Source: Jiella avicenniae
Lineage (GTDB): Bacteria; Pseudomonadota; Alphaproteobacteria; Rhizobiales; Rhizobiaceae
Assembly (NCBI RefSeq): GCF_021390325.1
Contig: NZ_JAJUWU010000023.1
Span: forward strand, 61,263 to 125,262
Length of the DNA stretch: 64,000 nt
Reading direction: 5' to 3'
In this document: piece by piece, positions 1-8,689 of the stretch
Position numbering within the stretch: the stretch's first letter is position 1
Layout of the letters: the number at the start of each line of letters is the position of its first letter
Position numbers and translations under genes: made by a program
Notes under the pieces: model-generated
Seen by the model: only the letters and a program-made list of their open reading frames with translations
Told to the model about the DNA's origin: nothing
Databases searched by the model: none

Positions 1-49
1 CTCGGCAGAGCCTCCGCCGAGCCCTTCCGGACGGCGCATTCGCAGCCGT

Positions 50-223
50 TCAGGGCAGCTTCTCTTCCTCCTCGGCGTCCTGCTCCTCGATGGGGACGTC
101 CCGGCCGATCAGCCGCTCCCCGTCCTTCTTGCCGCGAAAGCCGTTGTCGGTGCGCTCGACGGCATTGCCGACGAGATCGGGCTGGTCGATCTCGTCCTCG
201 GGGCGTTTCTTCGGATCGGGCAT
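50..223 (-). CDS. small acidic hypothetical protein (57 aa)
   Basis: A 57-residue frame opens with MPDPKKRPEDEIDQPDLVGN and ends in an acidic tail (EEQDAEEEEKLP). It is highly charged, with no cysteine and no membrane segment. A good ribosome-binding sequence (GGGAGACC) lies about 5 nt before the ATG. It sits 135 nt downstream of, and in the same direction as, the epimerase gene, so it may be the last gene of that unit or independent. I do not recognise a family; similar short hydrophilic proteins are common in Hyphomicrobiales. The reading frame and start are well supported, the function is unknown. Confidence 0.6.
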   Translation of the reverse strand: MPDPKKRPEDEIDQPDLVGNAVERTDNGFRGKKDGERLIGRDVPIEEQDAEEEEKLP

Positions 224-358
224 GGCTTGGTCTCCCGTGAAGCGGAATGGTCGGGAGAAAGTCGGAAGGGCGCCGAGACGTTCCCACGCGATGCCGGACG
301 TCCGTCGACGTTGCAGCCGTTTCGGCAGGAGCGCTACGGAAGCGTGTCGACCGGCCGC

Positions 359-1393
359 TCAGCCCGCACGCTGCCGATAGGCGAGAAACCAGTCGACGAA
401 GGCGGCGATGCCGTCCTCCACCGTGGTCGCCGGACGATAGTCGAGGGCGGCCTCGATCGCGCCGACGTCGGCGAAGGTGTCCTCGACGTCGCCGGTCTGC
501 ATCGGCTTCAGCTCGATGACGGCCTTCTTCCCGAGCGCCGCCTCCAGCACCTCGACGAAGCGCTTCAGCTCGATCGGTTTGCCGTTGCCGATGTTGAAGA
601 TGCGGAACGGCGCGGTGCTCGTCGCCGGATCGGGCCTCAGCGGATCGAAGCCGGGATCGGCCGTGGCGATCCGGTCGCTCGCGCGGACGACGCCCTCGAC
701 GATGTCGTCGACGAAGGTGAAGTCGCGGCTGTGGCGGCCGTGATTGAACAGGGCGATCGGCCGGCCGGCCATGATCTTTTCGGCGAAGGAGAAATACGCC
801 ATGTCCGGGCGGCCCCAGGGCCCGTAGACCGTGAAGAAGCGCAGGCCCGTCACCGGCAGCGCGAAGAGATGGCTGTAGGCGTGCGCCATCAGCTCGTTGG
901 AGCGCTTCGTCGCCGCATAGAGCTGGATCGGATGATCGACCCCGTCATGCTCGGAAAACGGCACCTTGCGGTTGGCGCCGTAGACGCTGGAGGACGAGGC
1001 GAAGGTGAGATGCGGCACCTTCGCATGGCGGCACACTTCGAGCATGTTGGCAAAGCCGACGAGATTGCTCGACACGTAGCTCTCGGGGTTTTCCAGCGAG
1101 TAGCGGACGCCGGCCTGGGCGGCGAGATGGATCACCCGGTCGAAGCCCTCGCCCGCAAACACCCGGTCGAGGGCGGCCCGGTCGGCGAGATCGGCCTCGA
1201 CGAAGGTGAAGTCGTGACCGCCCTCCCGCCGCAGCCGATCGAGTTCGGCGAGCCGTCCCCGCTTCAGCTCAGGATCGTAATAGTCGTTGACGCTGTCGAA
1301 GCCGACCACGCGGTCGCCCCGGGCGAGCAGTTTTCGCGCGGTGTGAAAGCCGATGAAACCGGCGACGCCGGTGAGAAGAACACGCTGGGACAT
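359..1393 (-). CDS. NAD-dependent nucleotide-sugar epimerase, UDP-glucuronate 4-epimerase type
   Basis: Extended short-chain dehydrogenase of 344 aa. The N-terminus carries the Rossmann dinucleotide motif ([10 protein letters not shown], residues 6-15), followed by a Ser-rich SSSVYG loop and the catalytic YxxxK pair in YAATK. Length and the [15 protein letters not shown] segment fit UDP-glucuronate/UDP-glucose 4-epimerases, which supply galacturonate- or galactose-type sugar nucleotides for surface polysaccharide in the cytoplasm. The chosen ATG gives MSQRVLLTG; an upstream in-frame start would add a non-conserved leader. It lies 13 nt after the deacetylase gene and downstream of a glycosyltransferase, consistent with a polysaccharide operon. 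The exact sugar substrate is an inference. Confidence 0.88.
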   Translation of the reverse strand: MSQRVLLTGVAGFIGFHTARKLLARGDRVVGFDSVNDYYDPELKRGRLAELDRLRREGGHDFTFVEADLADRAALDRVFAGEGFDRVIHLAAQAGVRYSLENPESYVSSNLVGFANMLEVCRHAKVPHLTFASSSSVYGANRKVPFSEHDGVDHPIQLYAATKRSNELMAHAYSHLFALPVTGLRFFTVYGPWGRPDMAYFSFAEKIMAGRPIALFNHGRHSRDFTFVDDIVEGVVRASDRIATADPGFDPLRPDPATSTAPFRIFNIGNGKPIELKRFVEVLEAALGKKAVIELKPMQTGDVEDTFADVGAIEAALDYRPATTVEDGIAAFVDWFLAYRQRAG

Positions 1394-1406
1394 CGGCGCG
1401 TCATAG

Positions 1407-2186
1407 TCACTTCGAGATCGGAAGCAAAGCCGGCCCATCCCGGACGACCGCCGGATGGGCGACGAGCAGCCCGAGCAGCCGGTCGGTCAGCGCCCAGGCG
1501 CTCTCGTCGTGCTGGAGATGGTGGGTGAGGAGGCCGATCGGCTCGGCGACGGCCGCGCTGCCTGTCCGGCCGTCGATCAGCGCGGCGAGGCGCCCGTCCG
1601 CCGCATCGAAGGTCAGGCCGCGCATCGCGCGCCAGTCCATGACGTCGAGATGGGTGTTGAGTTCGGCAGGCTCGCCATCGGATGAATCCTTCGCCGCCCC
1701 GTAGACCGACAGGGTCGGCAGGCCGAGGCCGGCGAGCAAAGCGCGGGCGGTCCGGCCGATGCGGTTCCACGGCGGCACGAAGACCGGCCGGAAGCGATCG
1801 GCGAAGAGATCTTCCAGCCTCGCCTTGCCCGCGACGATCTCCCCGCGCATCACGTCCGCCGGCCGGTGGTCACCGAATTCGGCGCGCTTTTCGCCGGGGG
1901 ACGCATGGTTGGCATGGGCGTGGCCGTGGAGGAGCACCGAGACGCCCGCCTCGCCGGCGAGCCGCTCGGCCAGGGCCAGCTCGGCGCCGACGGGAATGAC
2001 GGCGAGGGCGAGCGGCAGCGCATGGCGCTTCGCCAGACCGAGCAGCCGGTCCAGTTCGGGCGTCACGCTCCGCGCGTCGTCGTCCCGCCACCACAGCGAG
2101 ACCTGCCGGCCTTCGCCGGAAAGCCGGTCGAGCGCCGCCGCCGACCGCGGAAAATCACTGCCGGTGCGCGTGGCCGTCACGCTCAT
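1407..2186 (-). CDS. polysaccharide deacetylase-like (NodB-fold) protein, copy 1
   Basis: 259 aa. Motifs in order: WWRDDDA (about residue 32), [18 protein letters not shown] and [10 protein letters not shown] near the C-terminus. The Asp cluster and the HxxxH pair match the metal and catalytic positions of carbohydrate esterase family 4 / NodB-like deacetylases, and PPWN corresponds to their R/PPxG-type motif. No signal peptide is visible, so it may act on a cytoplasmic lipid-linked or nucleotide-linked intermediate. Its start overlaps the stop of the upstream glycosyltransferase by 4 nt, indicating translational coupling. A clear paralog lies at 24656-25465. Deacetylase activity is inferred from the motifs. 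Confidence 0.8.
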   Translation of the reverse strand: MSVTATRTGSDFPRSAAALDRLSGEGRQVSLWWRDDDARSVTPELDRLLGLAKRHALPLALAVIPVGAELALAERLAGEAGVSVLLHGHAHANHASPGEKRAEFGDHRPADVMRGEIVAGKARLEDLFADRFRPVFVPPWNRIGRTARALLAGLGLPTLSVYGAAKDSSDGEPAELNTHLDVMDWRAMRGLTFDAADGRLAALIDGRTGSAAVAEPIGLLTHHLQHDESAWALTDRLLGLLVAHPAVVRDGPALLPISK

Positions 2187-3409
2187 GCCGCCTCGGCCCT
2201 GAGGGCATCGCCGAGCAGGGCCGCCACACGGTCGAGACCCGGCTCCGGCGAGAACCTCTCGCGCACCCGCCGCTCGCCGGCCTCGGCGAGACGCTGCGCC
2301 AGCGCCGGATCGTCCATCAGGCGGGCGATCGCCTCCGCCAGCGCCTTCGGATCGCGCTCCTCGACGAGGAGCCCTGTTTCACCGTCCGCGACCAGTTCCG
2401 GGATCGCCGAGACTCTCGTCGAGATCACCGGCAGGCGGTGGGCCTGCGCCTCCATCAGGACGTTGGGCAGCCCGTCGCGATCGCCGGACCTGGCGATGCG
2501 CGACGGCAGGACGAAGAGATCGGCCTTGGCGAGCAGGTCGAAGACCTCGCCGCGCTCGCGGCTGCCGTGCCAGGTGATGCGGTCGCCGATGCCGGCCTTG
2601 TCGGCCTGAGCCTTCAGATTCTTTGCGAGCGTCCCGCCGCCGACGTGATCGAAATGCCAGTTGCGGTCCTTCAGCCGCGCCAGCGCCCGGATGAGATCGG
2701 CGAAGCCCTTCTTCTCCACCGCCCGGCCGACCGAGACGATGCGGAAGGGTCGGCCGGCGTCGCGGGGCCTGCGCTCCGGCGGCACGATGCCGGAGAGATC
2801 GAGGCCGTGATAGACGAGCTCGACCTTTTTCGGCCGTTTCGCCAGCGAGCGGAGATAGTCGAGATTGGCGGACGTGCAGGTGACGCCGAAGGCCGAGGAA
2901 TCGAGCTTTTCCGACAGTTCCCAGCGCTCCGAGGTCCAGATGTCCTTGGCATGGGCCGAAAAGGACCAGCCGAGGCCGAGGATCGTCGCGGCATAACGGG
3001 CGACGGAGGCCGGCGTGTGGAGATAGTGGGTGTGCAGCCAGCCGACGTCCTTGGGCAATTCGGCGGCCAGCACGCAGGCCTGGCCGAAGCGGCGATAGCG
3101 GTTGGCCGTGTGGTCGCGGGCAAGATCCGCCTGGAAGATCTTCTCCGCCTCGGCAAAACCCGGCTGGCGCTCGGCAAACTCCCGGCCGCGCTTCACCCGC
3201 GCCGGATCGTCCTTCAGATATTCCGGCAGGTAGAGCACCGGCGCGGTGATCCGCCGATGGACGGGATGGGTCTTGGTCTCGCCCGGTTGGCGCAACGACA
3301 CGATCAGCTGGTCGAGACCGCGATCCTGCAGCCCGGCGATCTCCTGGGCGATGAAGGTCTCCGACAGACGCGGATAGCCCTTGACCAGAATTGCGACCCG
3401 CTTCTGCAT
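2183..3409 (-). CDS. group 4 glycosyltransferase (exopolysaccharide/colanic-acid type)
   Basis: 408 aa GT-B glycosyltransferase. The N-terminal half holds KGYPRLSETFIAQEI, typical of colanic-acid/EpsF-like enzymes. The C-terminal half has the sugar-nucleotide fold with SVGRAVEKKGFADLI, and a GLPNVLMEAQAHRLPVI segment containing the conserved Glu of GT4 enzymes. It should transfer a sugar from a nucleotide donor onto a growing lipid-linked polysaccharide at the inner membrane. It is the first gene of the unit with the deacetylase (4-nt overlap) and the epimerase. The ATG is preceded by a purine-rich GGCGGGCAGG. Donor and acceptor cannot be read from sequence. Confidence 0.88.
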   Translation of the reverse strand: MQKRVAILVKGYPRLSETFIAQEIAGLQDRGLDQLIVSLRQPGETKTHPVHRRITAPVLYLPEYLKDDPARVKRGREFAERQPGFAEAEKIFQADLARDHTANRYRRFGQACVLAAELPKDVGWLHTHYLHTPASVARYAATILGLGWSFSAHAKDIWTSERWELSEKLDSSAFGVTCTSANLDYLRSLAKRPKKVELVYHGLDLSGIVPPERRPRDAGRPFRIVSVGRAVEKKGFADLIRALARLKDRNWHFDHVGGGTLAKNLKAQADKAGIGDRITWHGSRERGEVFDLLAKADLFVLPSRIARSGDRDGLPNVLMEAQAHRLPVISTRVSAIPELVADGETGLLVEERDPKALAEAIARLMDDPALAQRLAEAGERRVRERFSPEPGLDRVAALLGDALRAEAA

Positions 3410-3538
3410 CCTGCCCGCCTCGTCTCGTTCGGTCTCCGGCCCTCGAGATGGGCCCGGCGCCCCGATTATGCGAGGCGGCGACTGGCGGCAAGGAAAGGCG
3501 CTCGACGATGCTCCAATGAGGGCGTTCGAGCCGCGCGC

Positions 3539-4351
3539 CTAATCCAGCAGCCCGTCCTCGGCGAACAGCTCGTCGAACAGCATATCGCGCGCCCGAAAAC
3601 CCGGCGGGACGGACTGTTTCTCGCTGTCCTGAACGAGCTTGGCGAAGACCACCGTCCGCTCGCCCTTTCTCCCCCAGCCGACGAACCAGCCATAGGCCCG
3701 GCCGCGGACGAGCTTGCCGTCCGCCCCGCGCGGCAGGCCCGCGCCGGTCTTGCCGTAGACCTCCCAGCCGTCGCCCCTCGTGCCATAGGCGGCGATCGCC
3801 GCGGTCATCTCGTAGGCACGGGCGGAGACGCCGAGCTCGCGCCGGACGATCCGGCCCATGAATTCGGCCTCTTCACGCGGCGAGATCGCCAGCGAATTGC
3901 CGAGCCAGGCGTGGATGAGCCCGTTCCCCTCGCCGGGAAGGCCGGAGATGTCCTCGTTGCCGTAGCGAAAGGCGCCGAGATAGCCCTGCGCGCGCTCGCG
4001 CCCGAGCTTCTCCATCACCCGCTGCGAATACCAGACGACCGAGTCGCGCATCCACGTCGCCGGCGTCGTCGCCTGCCGCCATTCCGGCCGCCAGTCGACA
4101 TAGCCTTGTCTGAACGGCAGCTTCGGCTCGTCCGCGCTCTTCAGGATGCCCGCGTCGAACCCCATCAGGCCGATCGCCAGCTTGAAGGTCGAGGCCGGCG
4201 TCACCCGCGCGTCGCAGGCCGGCCCCGTCTCGACCAGCGTCCGGCCGCTCGCCGCGTCGAGCGCGGTGAGGCAGAGGGTCTGCGTCTCGGCGCGGAGCGG
4301 CTGGGCGAACCAAACGGCGCAGACGGCGCCGAGTGCGAGAAGACGTTTCAT
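3539..4351 (-). CDS. class D (OXA-type) beta-lactamase
   Basis: 270 aa with a signal peptide (MKRLLALGAV...QPLRA, cleavage near residue 21), so periplasmic. All class D signatures are present and correctly ordered: STFK (54-57, nucleophile Ser54 and the Lys that is usually carboxylated), SVV (104-106), YGN (130-132) and KTG (201-203). Class D enzymes hydrolyse penicillins and related beta-lactams through an acyl-serine intermediate; the spectrum cannot be deduced here. No regulator is adjacent. It is divergent from a peptide-transporter operon, and its composition matches the surroundings, so it looks like a resident chromosomal gene and not a recent resistance cassette. Confidence 0.92.
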   Translation of the reverse strand: MKRLLALGAVCAVWFAQPLRAETQTLCLTALDAASGRTLVETGPACDARVTPASTFKLAIGLMGFDAGILKSADEPKLPFRQGYVDWRPEWRQATTPATWMRDSVVWYSQRVMEKLGRERAQGYLGAFRYGNEDISGLPGEGNGLIHAWLGNSLAISPREEAEFMGRIVRRELGVSARAYEMTAAIAAYGTRGDGWEVYGKTGAGLPRGADGKLVRGRAYGWFVGWGRKGERTVVFAKLVQDSEKQSVPPGFRARDMLFDELFAEDGLLD

Positions 4352-4463
4352 CGGCGCGGCCTCGAAAGGGTGTGGGGTGCCTCACCATGCGGCCACCCGT
4401 CTGATTGACAAAGCGTCAACGCCCCAGCTTACTGGTGAGAATTGCGGGGAAAGGGAGCGGGCA

Positions 4464-6464
4464 ATGCCGCATGGGCAGGCAGTGACGGCGCGGCGACGTG
4501 GCGCCTCGTGCTTTCGTGCTCCGAGTTTCCTCGCGTCCCTCGGCCTCGGCGTCGCCGGTTTCCTCTGCGCCCTGCCCGCACCGGCCGCGGCCCAACCGGC
4601 GGCCGAGCCGAAGTCGCTGGCCTCCGCCGTCGCCAAGGGGGACCTGCCGCCGCTCGCCGAACGCCTGCCGCAGGTGCCGCGGGTGCTTGCCGTCGACAGT
4701 CCCTGTTCGGCGGACGATCTCGGTGGCACGATGAACATGCTCGCGGGCAGCGCCAAGGACACGCGGCTGATGCCGGTGTTCGGCTATGCCCGTCTCGTCG
4801 GCTACGACCCCGGCTACGAGATCGTTCCGGACATCCTCGAGAGCTACGAGGTCGAGGAGGGGCGGATCTTCACCTTCCGTCTCAGGCCCGGAATGAAATG
4901 GTCGGACGGCGCGCCGTTCACCTCGGAAGACTTCCGCTATTTCTGGGAGGACATGGCGAAGGACCCGAAGATCGCCAAATTCGGGGTGCCGCCGGAGCTT
5001 CTGGCCGACGGCGAGGAGCCGGTGGTGACCTTCCCGGACGACTACACGGTGAAATACGCCTGGGGAAAGCCCAATCCGGGCTTCCTCGCTTCGCTCGCCG
5101 CGGCGACCCCCTTCGACATCTACCGGCCGTCCCATTATCTCAAGAAATACAATCCGAACTACACCGATCCGAAGACGGTCGAGGCGAAGGTCGAGAAATC
5201 CGGCCAGCGCAACTGGGTGGCGCTGCACTTCAAGAAGGACCGGGCCCAGCGCAACGACAATCCGGACATGCCGACGCTGCAGCCCTGGATGCTGGTCACC
5301 GAATTGCCGTCCGAGCGGCTGATCTTCGCCCGCAACCCGTATTTCTTCCGGGTCGACGAGGAAGGCCGCCAGCTTCCCTATGTCGACGAGGTGGCGCTGA
5401 CGATCGCCAATCCGGGGCTCATCCCGGCGAAGGTCGCCAATGGCGAGTCCGATCTCCAGGCCGCCTATCTGTCTTTTCCGAACTACCCCTTCCTGAAGCG
5501 CGGCGAAAAGCGCTCGAACTACGAGCTGCGCCGCTGGGAATCGGGTCGCGGCGCCCATGTCGCGCTCTTTCCCAATCTCAACGCCAAGGATCCGGTCTGG
5601 CGCAAGCTGCTGCAGACCGCCGATTTCCGCCGCGCCCTGTCGCTGGCGATCAATCGCAAGGACATCAACCAGGCGATCTTCTACGGCCTCGCGACGCCCG
5701 GCGGGAACACCGTCCTGCCCGGCTCGCCCTTCTTCGACGAAGACCTCCGGACGATGTGGTCGACCTACGAGCCGGACCGCGCCGACGACATGCTCGACGC
5801 GCTCGGCCTGAAGCGCGACGAGCCGGACGGGCTCCGGCATCTGCCCGACGGCCGCGAAATGCGCATCGTCGTCGAGACGGCCGGTGAGAGCCGGGAACAG
5901 TCGGACGTCCTGCAGCTCATCCGCGACGACTGGCGGCGGATCGGCATCGACCTTCTGATCCGCGAGAGCCAGCGCGAGATCTTCCGCAACCGGATCAAGG
6001 CCGGCTCGACGCTGATCTCGGTCTGGTCCGGCATCGACAACGGCCTGCCGAACGCCGACACCGACCCGAGCGAACTCGTGCCCTCCACCGCCGAGCAGCT
6101 CGAATGGCCGGGCTACGGCATGTGGGTCGAGACCCACGGCACCGGCGGCGAGCCGCTCGGCGATTCGCCCGAGGTCGTCCCGTTGAAGCGGTTGATCGCT
6201 CTGCGGCAGGCCTGGAAGGCGACGCTCGATCGGGGCGAAAAGGCCAGGATCTGGCGCGAGGCCCTGAAGATTTTCGCCGACGAGGTCTACACCATCGGCA
6301 TCGTCTCCGGCGTCGACCAGCTCGTCGTCGTCAAGGACGCCCTCGAGAACGTCCCGGAAAAGGGCGTCTACAACTACGATCCGGGAGCCTTCTTCGGCAT
6401 GTATCATCCCGATACGTTCTATTTCGCCTGCCCCGAGGTCGACACGGCGGAAAAGCGCCCGTGA
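4464..6464 (+). CDS. ABC transporter substrate-binding protein, peptide/oligosaccharide family 5
   Basis: 666 aa periplasmic binding protein with a signal peptide (hydrophobic stretch from about residue 20, probable cleavage after AAA near residue 43). The mature part shows family-5 hallmarks such as RPGMKWSDGAPFTSEDFRY and FRRALSLAINRKDINQ. At over 660 residues it belongs to the long subgroup seen with oligosaccharide and plant-sugar uptake, so peptide is not the only candidate ligand. The ATG has AAGGGAG about 8 nt upstream; in-frame starts further upstream give non-conserved sequence. Its TGA overlaps the GTG of the permease gene, so the genes are coupled. Confidence 0.9.
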   Translation: MPHGQAVTARRRGASCFRAPSFLASLGLGVAGFLCALPAPAAAQPAAEPKSLASAVAKGDLPPLAERLPQVPRVLAVDSPCSADDLGGTMNMLAGSAKDTRLMPVFGYARLVGYDPGYEIVPDILESYEVEEGRIFTFRLRPGMKWSDGAPFTSEDFRYFWEDMAKDPKIAKFGVPPELLADGEEPVVTFPDDYTVKYAWGKPNPGFLASLAAATPFDIYRPSHYLKKYNPNYTDPKTVEAKVEKSGQRNWVALHFKKDRAQRNDNPDMPTLQPWMLVTELPSERLIFARNPYFFRVDEEGRQLPYVDEVALTIANPGLIPAKVANGESDLQAAYLSFPNYPFLKRGEKRSNYELRRWESGRGAHVALFPNLNAKDPVWRKLLQTADFRRALSLAINRKDINQAIFYGLATPGGNTVLPGSPFFDEDLRTMWSTYEPDRADDMLDALGLKRDEPDGLRHLPDGREMRIVVETAGESREQSDVLQLIRDDWRRIGIDLLIRESQREIFRNRIKAGSTLISVWSGIDNGLPNADTDPSELVPSTAEQLEWPGYGMWVETHGTGGEPLGDSPEVVPLKRLIALRQAWKATLDRGEKARIWREALKIFADEVYTIGIVSGVDQLVVVKDALENVPEKGVYNYDPGAFFGMYHPDTFYFACPEVDTAEKRP

Positions 6465-7459
6465 TCCGCTACCTCGTCAACCGCCTGATGACGATGGTGC
6501 TGACGCTCGTCGCCATCAGCGTCCTCGTCTTCGCCATCATCCAGCTCCCGCCGGGCGACTATCTGACGAGCTACATCGCCGAGATCCAGGCGCAGGGCGA
6601 GCAGGTCACCGCCGACAAGATCCAGTTTTTGCGGGAGGAATACGGCCTCGACAAGCCGCTGTGGGAACAGTACCTCGTCTGGGTGACCGGCCTCGTCCAC
6701 GGCGATCTCGGCTACTCCTTCGAATACAGCCAGCCGGTCGCGGACGTCGTCGGCGAGCGAATGCCGCTCACCTTGCTGCTCAATGCGGCAACGGTGATCT
6801 TCGTCTATCTCGTCTCCTTCCCGATCGGCATCTATTCGGCGACCCACCAGTACAGCTGGACCGACCACGGCCTGTCCTTCCTCGGCTTTCTCGGCCTCGC
6901 CACGCCGAACTTCCTGCTCGCTCTGATCCTGCTCTATTTCGCCAATGTCTGGTTCGGCACCTCGATCGGCGGGCTGATGGCGCCGGAATTCATCGACGCG
7001 CCCTGGTCGCTGGCGAAAGTCGGCTCGGTCCTCGCTCATCTCTGGGTGCCGGTCGTCGTCATCGGCACGGCGGGCACCGCCGGCATGATCCGGCGGCTGC
7101 GCGCCAATCTCCTCGATGAACTCCACCGGCAATACGTGACGACGGCGCGGGCCAAGGGCCTGTCGGAGCGGCGCATCCTGTTCAAATATCCGCTGCGCAT
7201 GGCGCTGAATCCGTTCATCGCCGATCTCGGCTCGATCCTGCCGCAGATCGTCTCCGGCTCGGTCATCATCTCCGCGGTGATGAGCTTGCCGACGACCGGG
7301 CCGATGCTGCTCTCGTCGCTCAGAAGCCAGGACATGTATCTCGCCGGCTCCTTCCTGATGTTCCTGGCGGTGCTGACGGTCGTCGGCATGTTCATCTCCG
7401 ACCTCCTGCTCGCGGCGCTCGATCCGCGCATCCGGCTCGGCCTCAAGGCCGCGCGGTGA
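6461..7459 (+). CDS. ABC transporter permease, DppB/OppB type
   Basis: 332 aa integral inner-membrane protein. It begins with the typical MIRYLVNRLMTMVLTLVAIS amino end, read from a GTG that overlaps the stop of the binding-protein gene (GTGA). Several hydrophobic helices follow, and the cytoplasmic EAA loop is visible as TTARAKGLSERRILFKYPLR, the site that docks the ATPase. The large periplasmic region between helices 1 and 2 (GDYLTSYIAEIQAQGEQ) is usual for this family. It forms the translocation pore with the next gene. No ATPase gene follows within the window. Confidence 0.92.
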   Translation: MIRYLVNRLMTMVLTLVAISVLVFAIIQLPPGDYLTSYIAEIQAQGEQVTADKIQFLREEYGLDKPLWEQYLVWVTGLVHGDLGYSFEYSQPVADVVGERMPLTLLLNAATVIFVYLVSFPIGIYSATHQYSWTDHGLSFLGFLGLATPNFLLALILLYFANVWFGTSIGGLMAPEFIDAPWSLAKVGSVLAHLWVPVVVIGTAGTAGMIRRLRANLLDELHRQYVTTARAKGLSERRILFKYPLRMALNPFIADLGSILPQIVSGSVIISAVMSLPTTGPMLLSSLRSQDMYLAGSFLMFLAVLTVVGMFISDLLLAALDPRIRLGLKAAR

Positions 7460-7469
7460 GAAACGGACG

Positions 7470-8627
7470 ATGAGCCAGATCCCGCATTTTATCTCGACCG
7501 AGCCCTTCGACGCGGACGCGACGGTCGCCGTCGGCTCCACGGTCTCGGAGCGCTACGCCGAGGCCTCGCAGGCGCGGCTGATCTGGTGGCGCTTCCTCCG
7601 GCACCGGGTCGCCGTCGTCAGCCTCGCCTTTCTCGCCGTCAGCTATGCGGCGATCCTCGTCGTCGAGTTTCTGTCGCCCTACGAGCTGAATTCGCGGCAC
7701 ACCGACTTCATCTTCGCGCCGCCGCAGGCCGTGCATCTGTTCCACGAGGGCAGCTTCGTCGGGCCCTTCGTCTATCCGCTCGACTACACGCTCGACATGG
7801 AGACGCTGCGCCGGACCTATGAGGAGGACCGGACGCGGCCGCTGCCGATCCGCTTCTTCTGCTCCGGCGAGCCCTACAGTTTTTGGGGTCTCGGTGAGGC
7901 CGACACCCATCTCGTCTGCCCGCCGGAGGGCGGCACGCTGTTCCTGCTCGGCACCGACCGGCTCGGCCGGGACATGCTGTCGCGCATCGTCTACGGCGCC
8001 CGCATTTCGCTGACCATCGGCCTCGTCGGGGTGACGCTGTCCTTCATCATCGGCATCACCATCGGCGGGCTCGCCGGCTATTTCGGCGGGTGGGTCGACG
8101 CGGCCGTGCAGCGGGTGACGGAAGTGCTGCGCTCGATCCCGGAACTGCCGCTGTGGCTGGCGCTGTCGGCGGCCCTGCCGCTCACCTGGAGCCCGCTGCT
8201 CGTCTATTTCGGCATCACGCTGATTCTCGCTTTGCTCGACTGGCCGGGGCTGGCCCGCGCCGTCCGCTCCAAGCTCTTCGCACTGCGCGAGGAGGATTTC
8301 GTCACGGCCGCCGAAATGCTCGGCGCGAGCCCCAGGCGGATCATTTTCCGGCATCTCCTGCCGAATTTCATGAGCCATCTGATCGCCTCGGCCTCGCTGT
8401 CGATCCCGACGATGATCCTCGCCGAAACCGCCCTCTCCTTCCTCGGGCTCGGCCTGCGCCCGCCGATCACCTCATGGGGCGTCCTGTTGTCGGAGGCCCA
8501 GAACATCGAGGCCGTGGCGCTCTATCCCTGGCTGCTCCTGCCGATGCTGCCGGTGGTGCTGGTCGTGCTGGCCTTCTCCTTCGTCGGAGACGGGCTGAGG
8601 GATGCGGTGGATCCGTATCAGCACTGA
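7470..8627 (+). CDS. ABC transporter permease, DppC/OppC type
   Basis: 385 aa inner-membrane permease. A hydrophilic amino end precedes helix 1 (VAVVSLAFLAVSYAAILVVE). A long periplasmic insert of about 130 residues follows, then the conserved GTDRLGRDMLSRIVYGARIS and the EAA loop FVTAAEMLGASPRRIIFRH. The long insert is characteristic of the oligosaccharide-type subgroup and agrees with the oversized binding protein. It starts 10 nt after the first permease gene. The operon appears to end here: the next gene is convergent, so nucleotide-binding subunits must be encoded elsewhere or be shared. Confidence 0.92.
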   Translation: MSQIPHFISTEPFDADATVAVGSTVSERYAEASQARLIWWRFLRHRVAVVSLAFLAVSYAAILVVEFLSPYELNSRHTDFIFAPPQAVHLFHEGSFVGPFVYPLDYTLDMETLRRTYEEDRTRPLPIRFFCSGEPYSFWGLGEADTHLVCPPEGGTLFLLGTDRLGRDMLSRIVYGARISLTIGLVGVTLSFIIGITIGGLAGYFGGWVDAAVQRVTEVLRSIPELPLWLALSAALPLTWSPLLVYFGITLILALLDWPGLARAVRSKLFALREEDFVTAAEMLGASPRRIIFRHLLPNFMSHLIASASLSIPTMILAETALSFLGLGLRPPITSWGVLLSEAQNIEAVALYPWLLLPMLPVVLVVLAFSFVGDGLRDAVDPYQH

Positions 8628-8650
8628 CGATCTCGAGGGTGGCGCGATGC

Positions 8651-8672
8651 CCCTCGCCCTTCGAGGCGAGGG
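8651..8672. terminator. hairpin between convergent operons
   Basis: An 8-bp perfect stem (CCCTCGCC / GGCGAGGG) with a 6-nt loop lies in the 62-nt gap between the permease gene and gnd, which converge. No long T tract follows on either strand, so this is a candidate bidirectional terminator or 3'-end stabiliser, not a proven intrinsic terminator. Confidence 0.45.
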
Positions 8673-8689
8673 AATGGAAGGCGCGGAGT

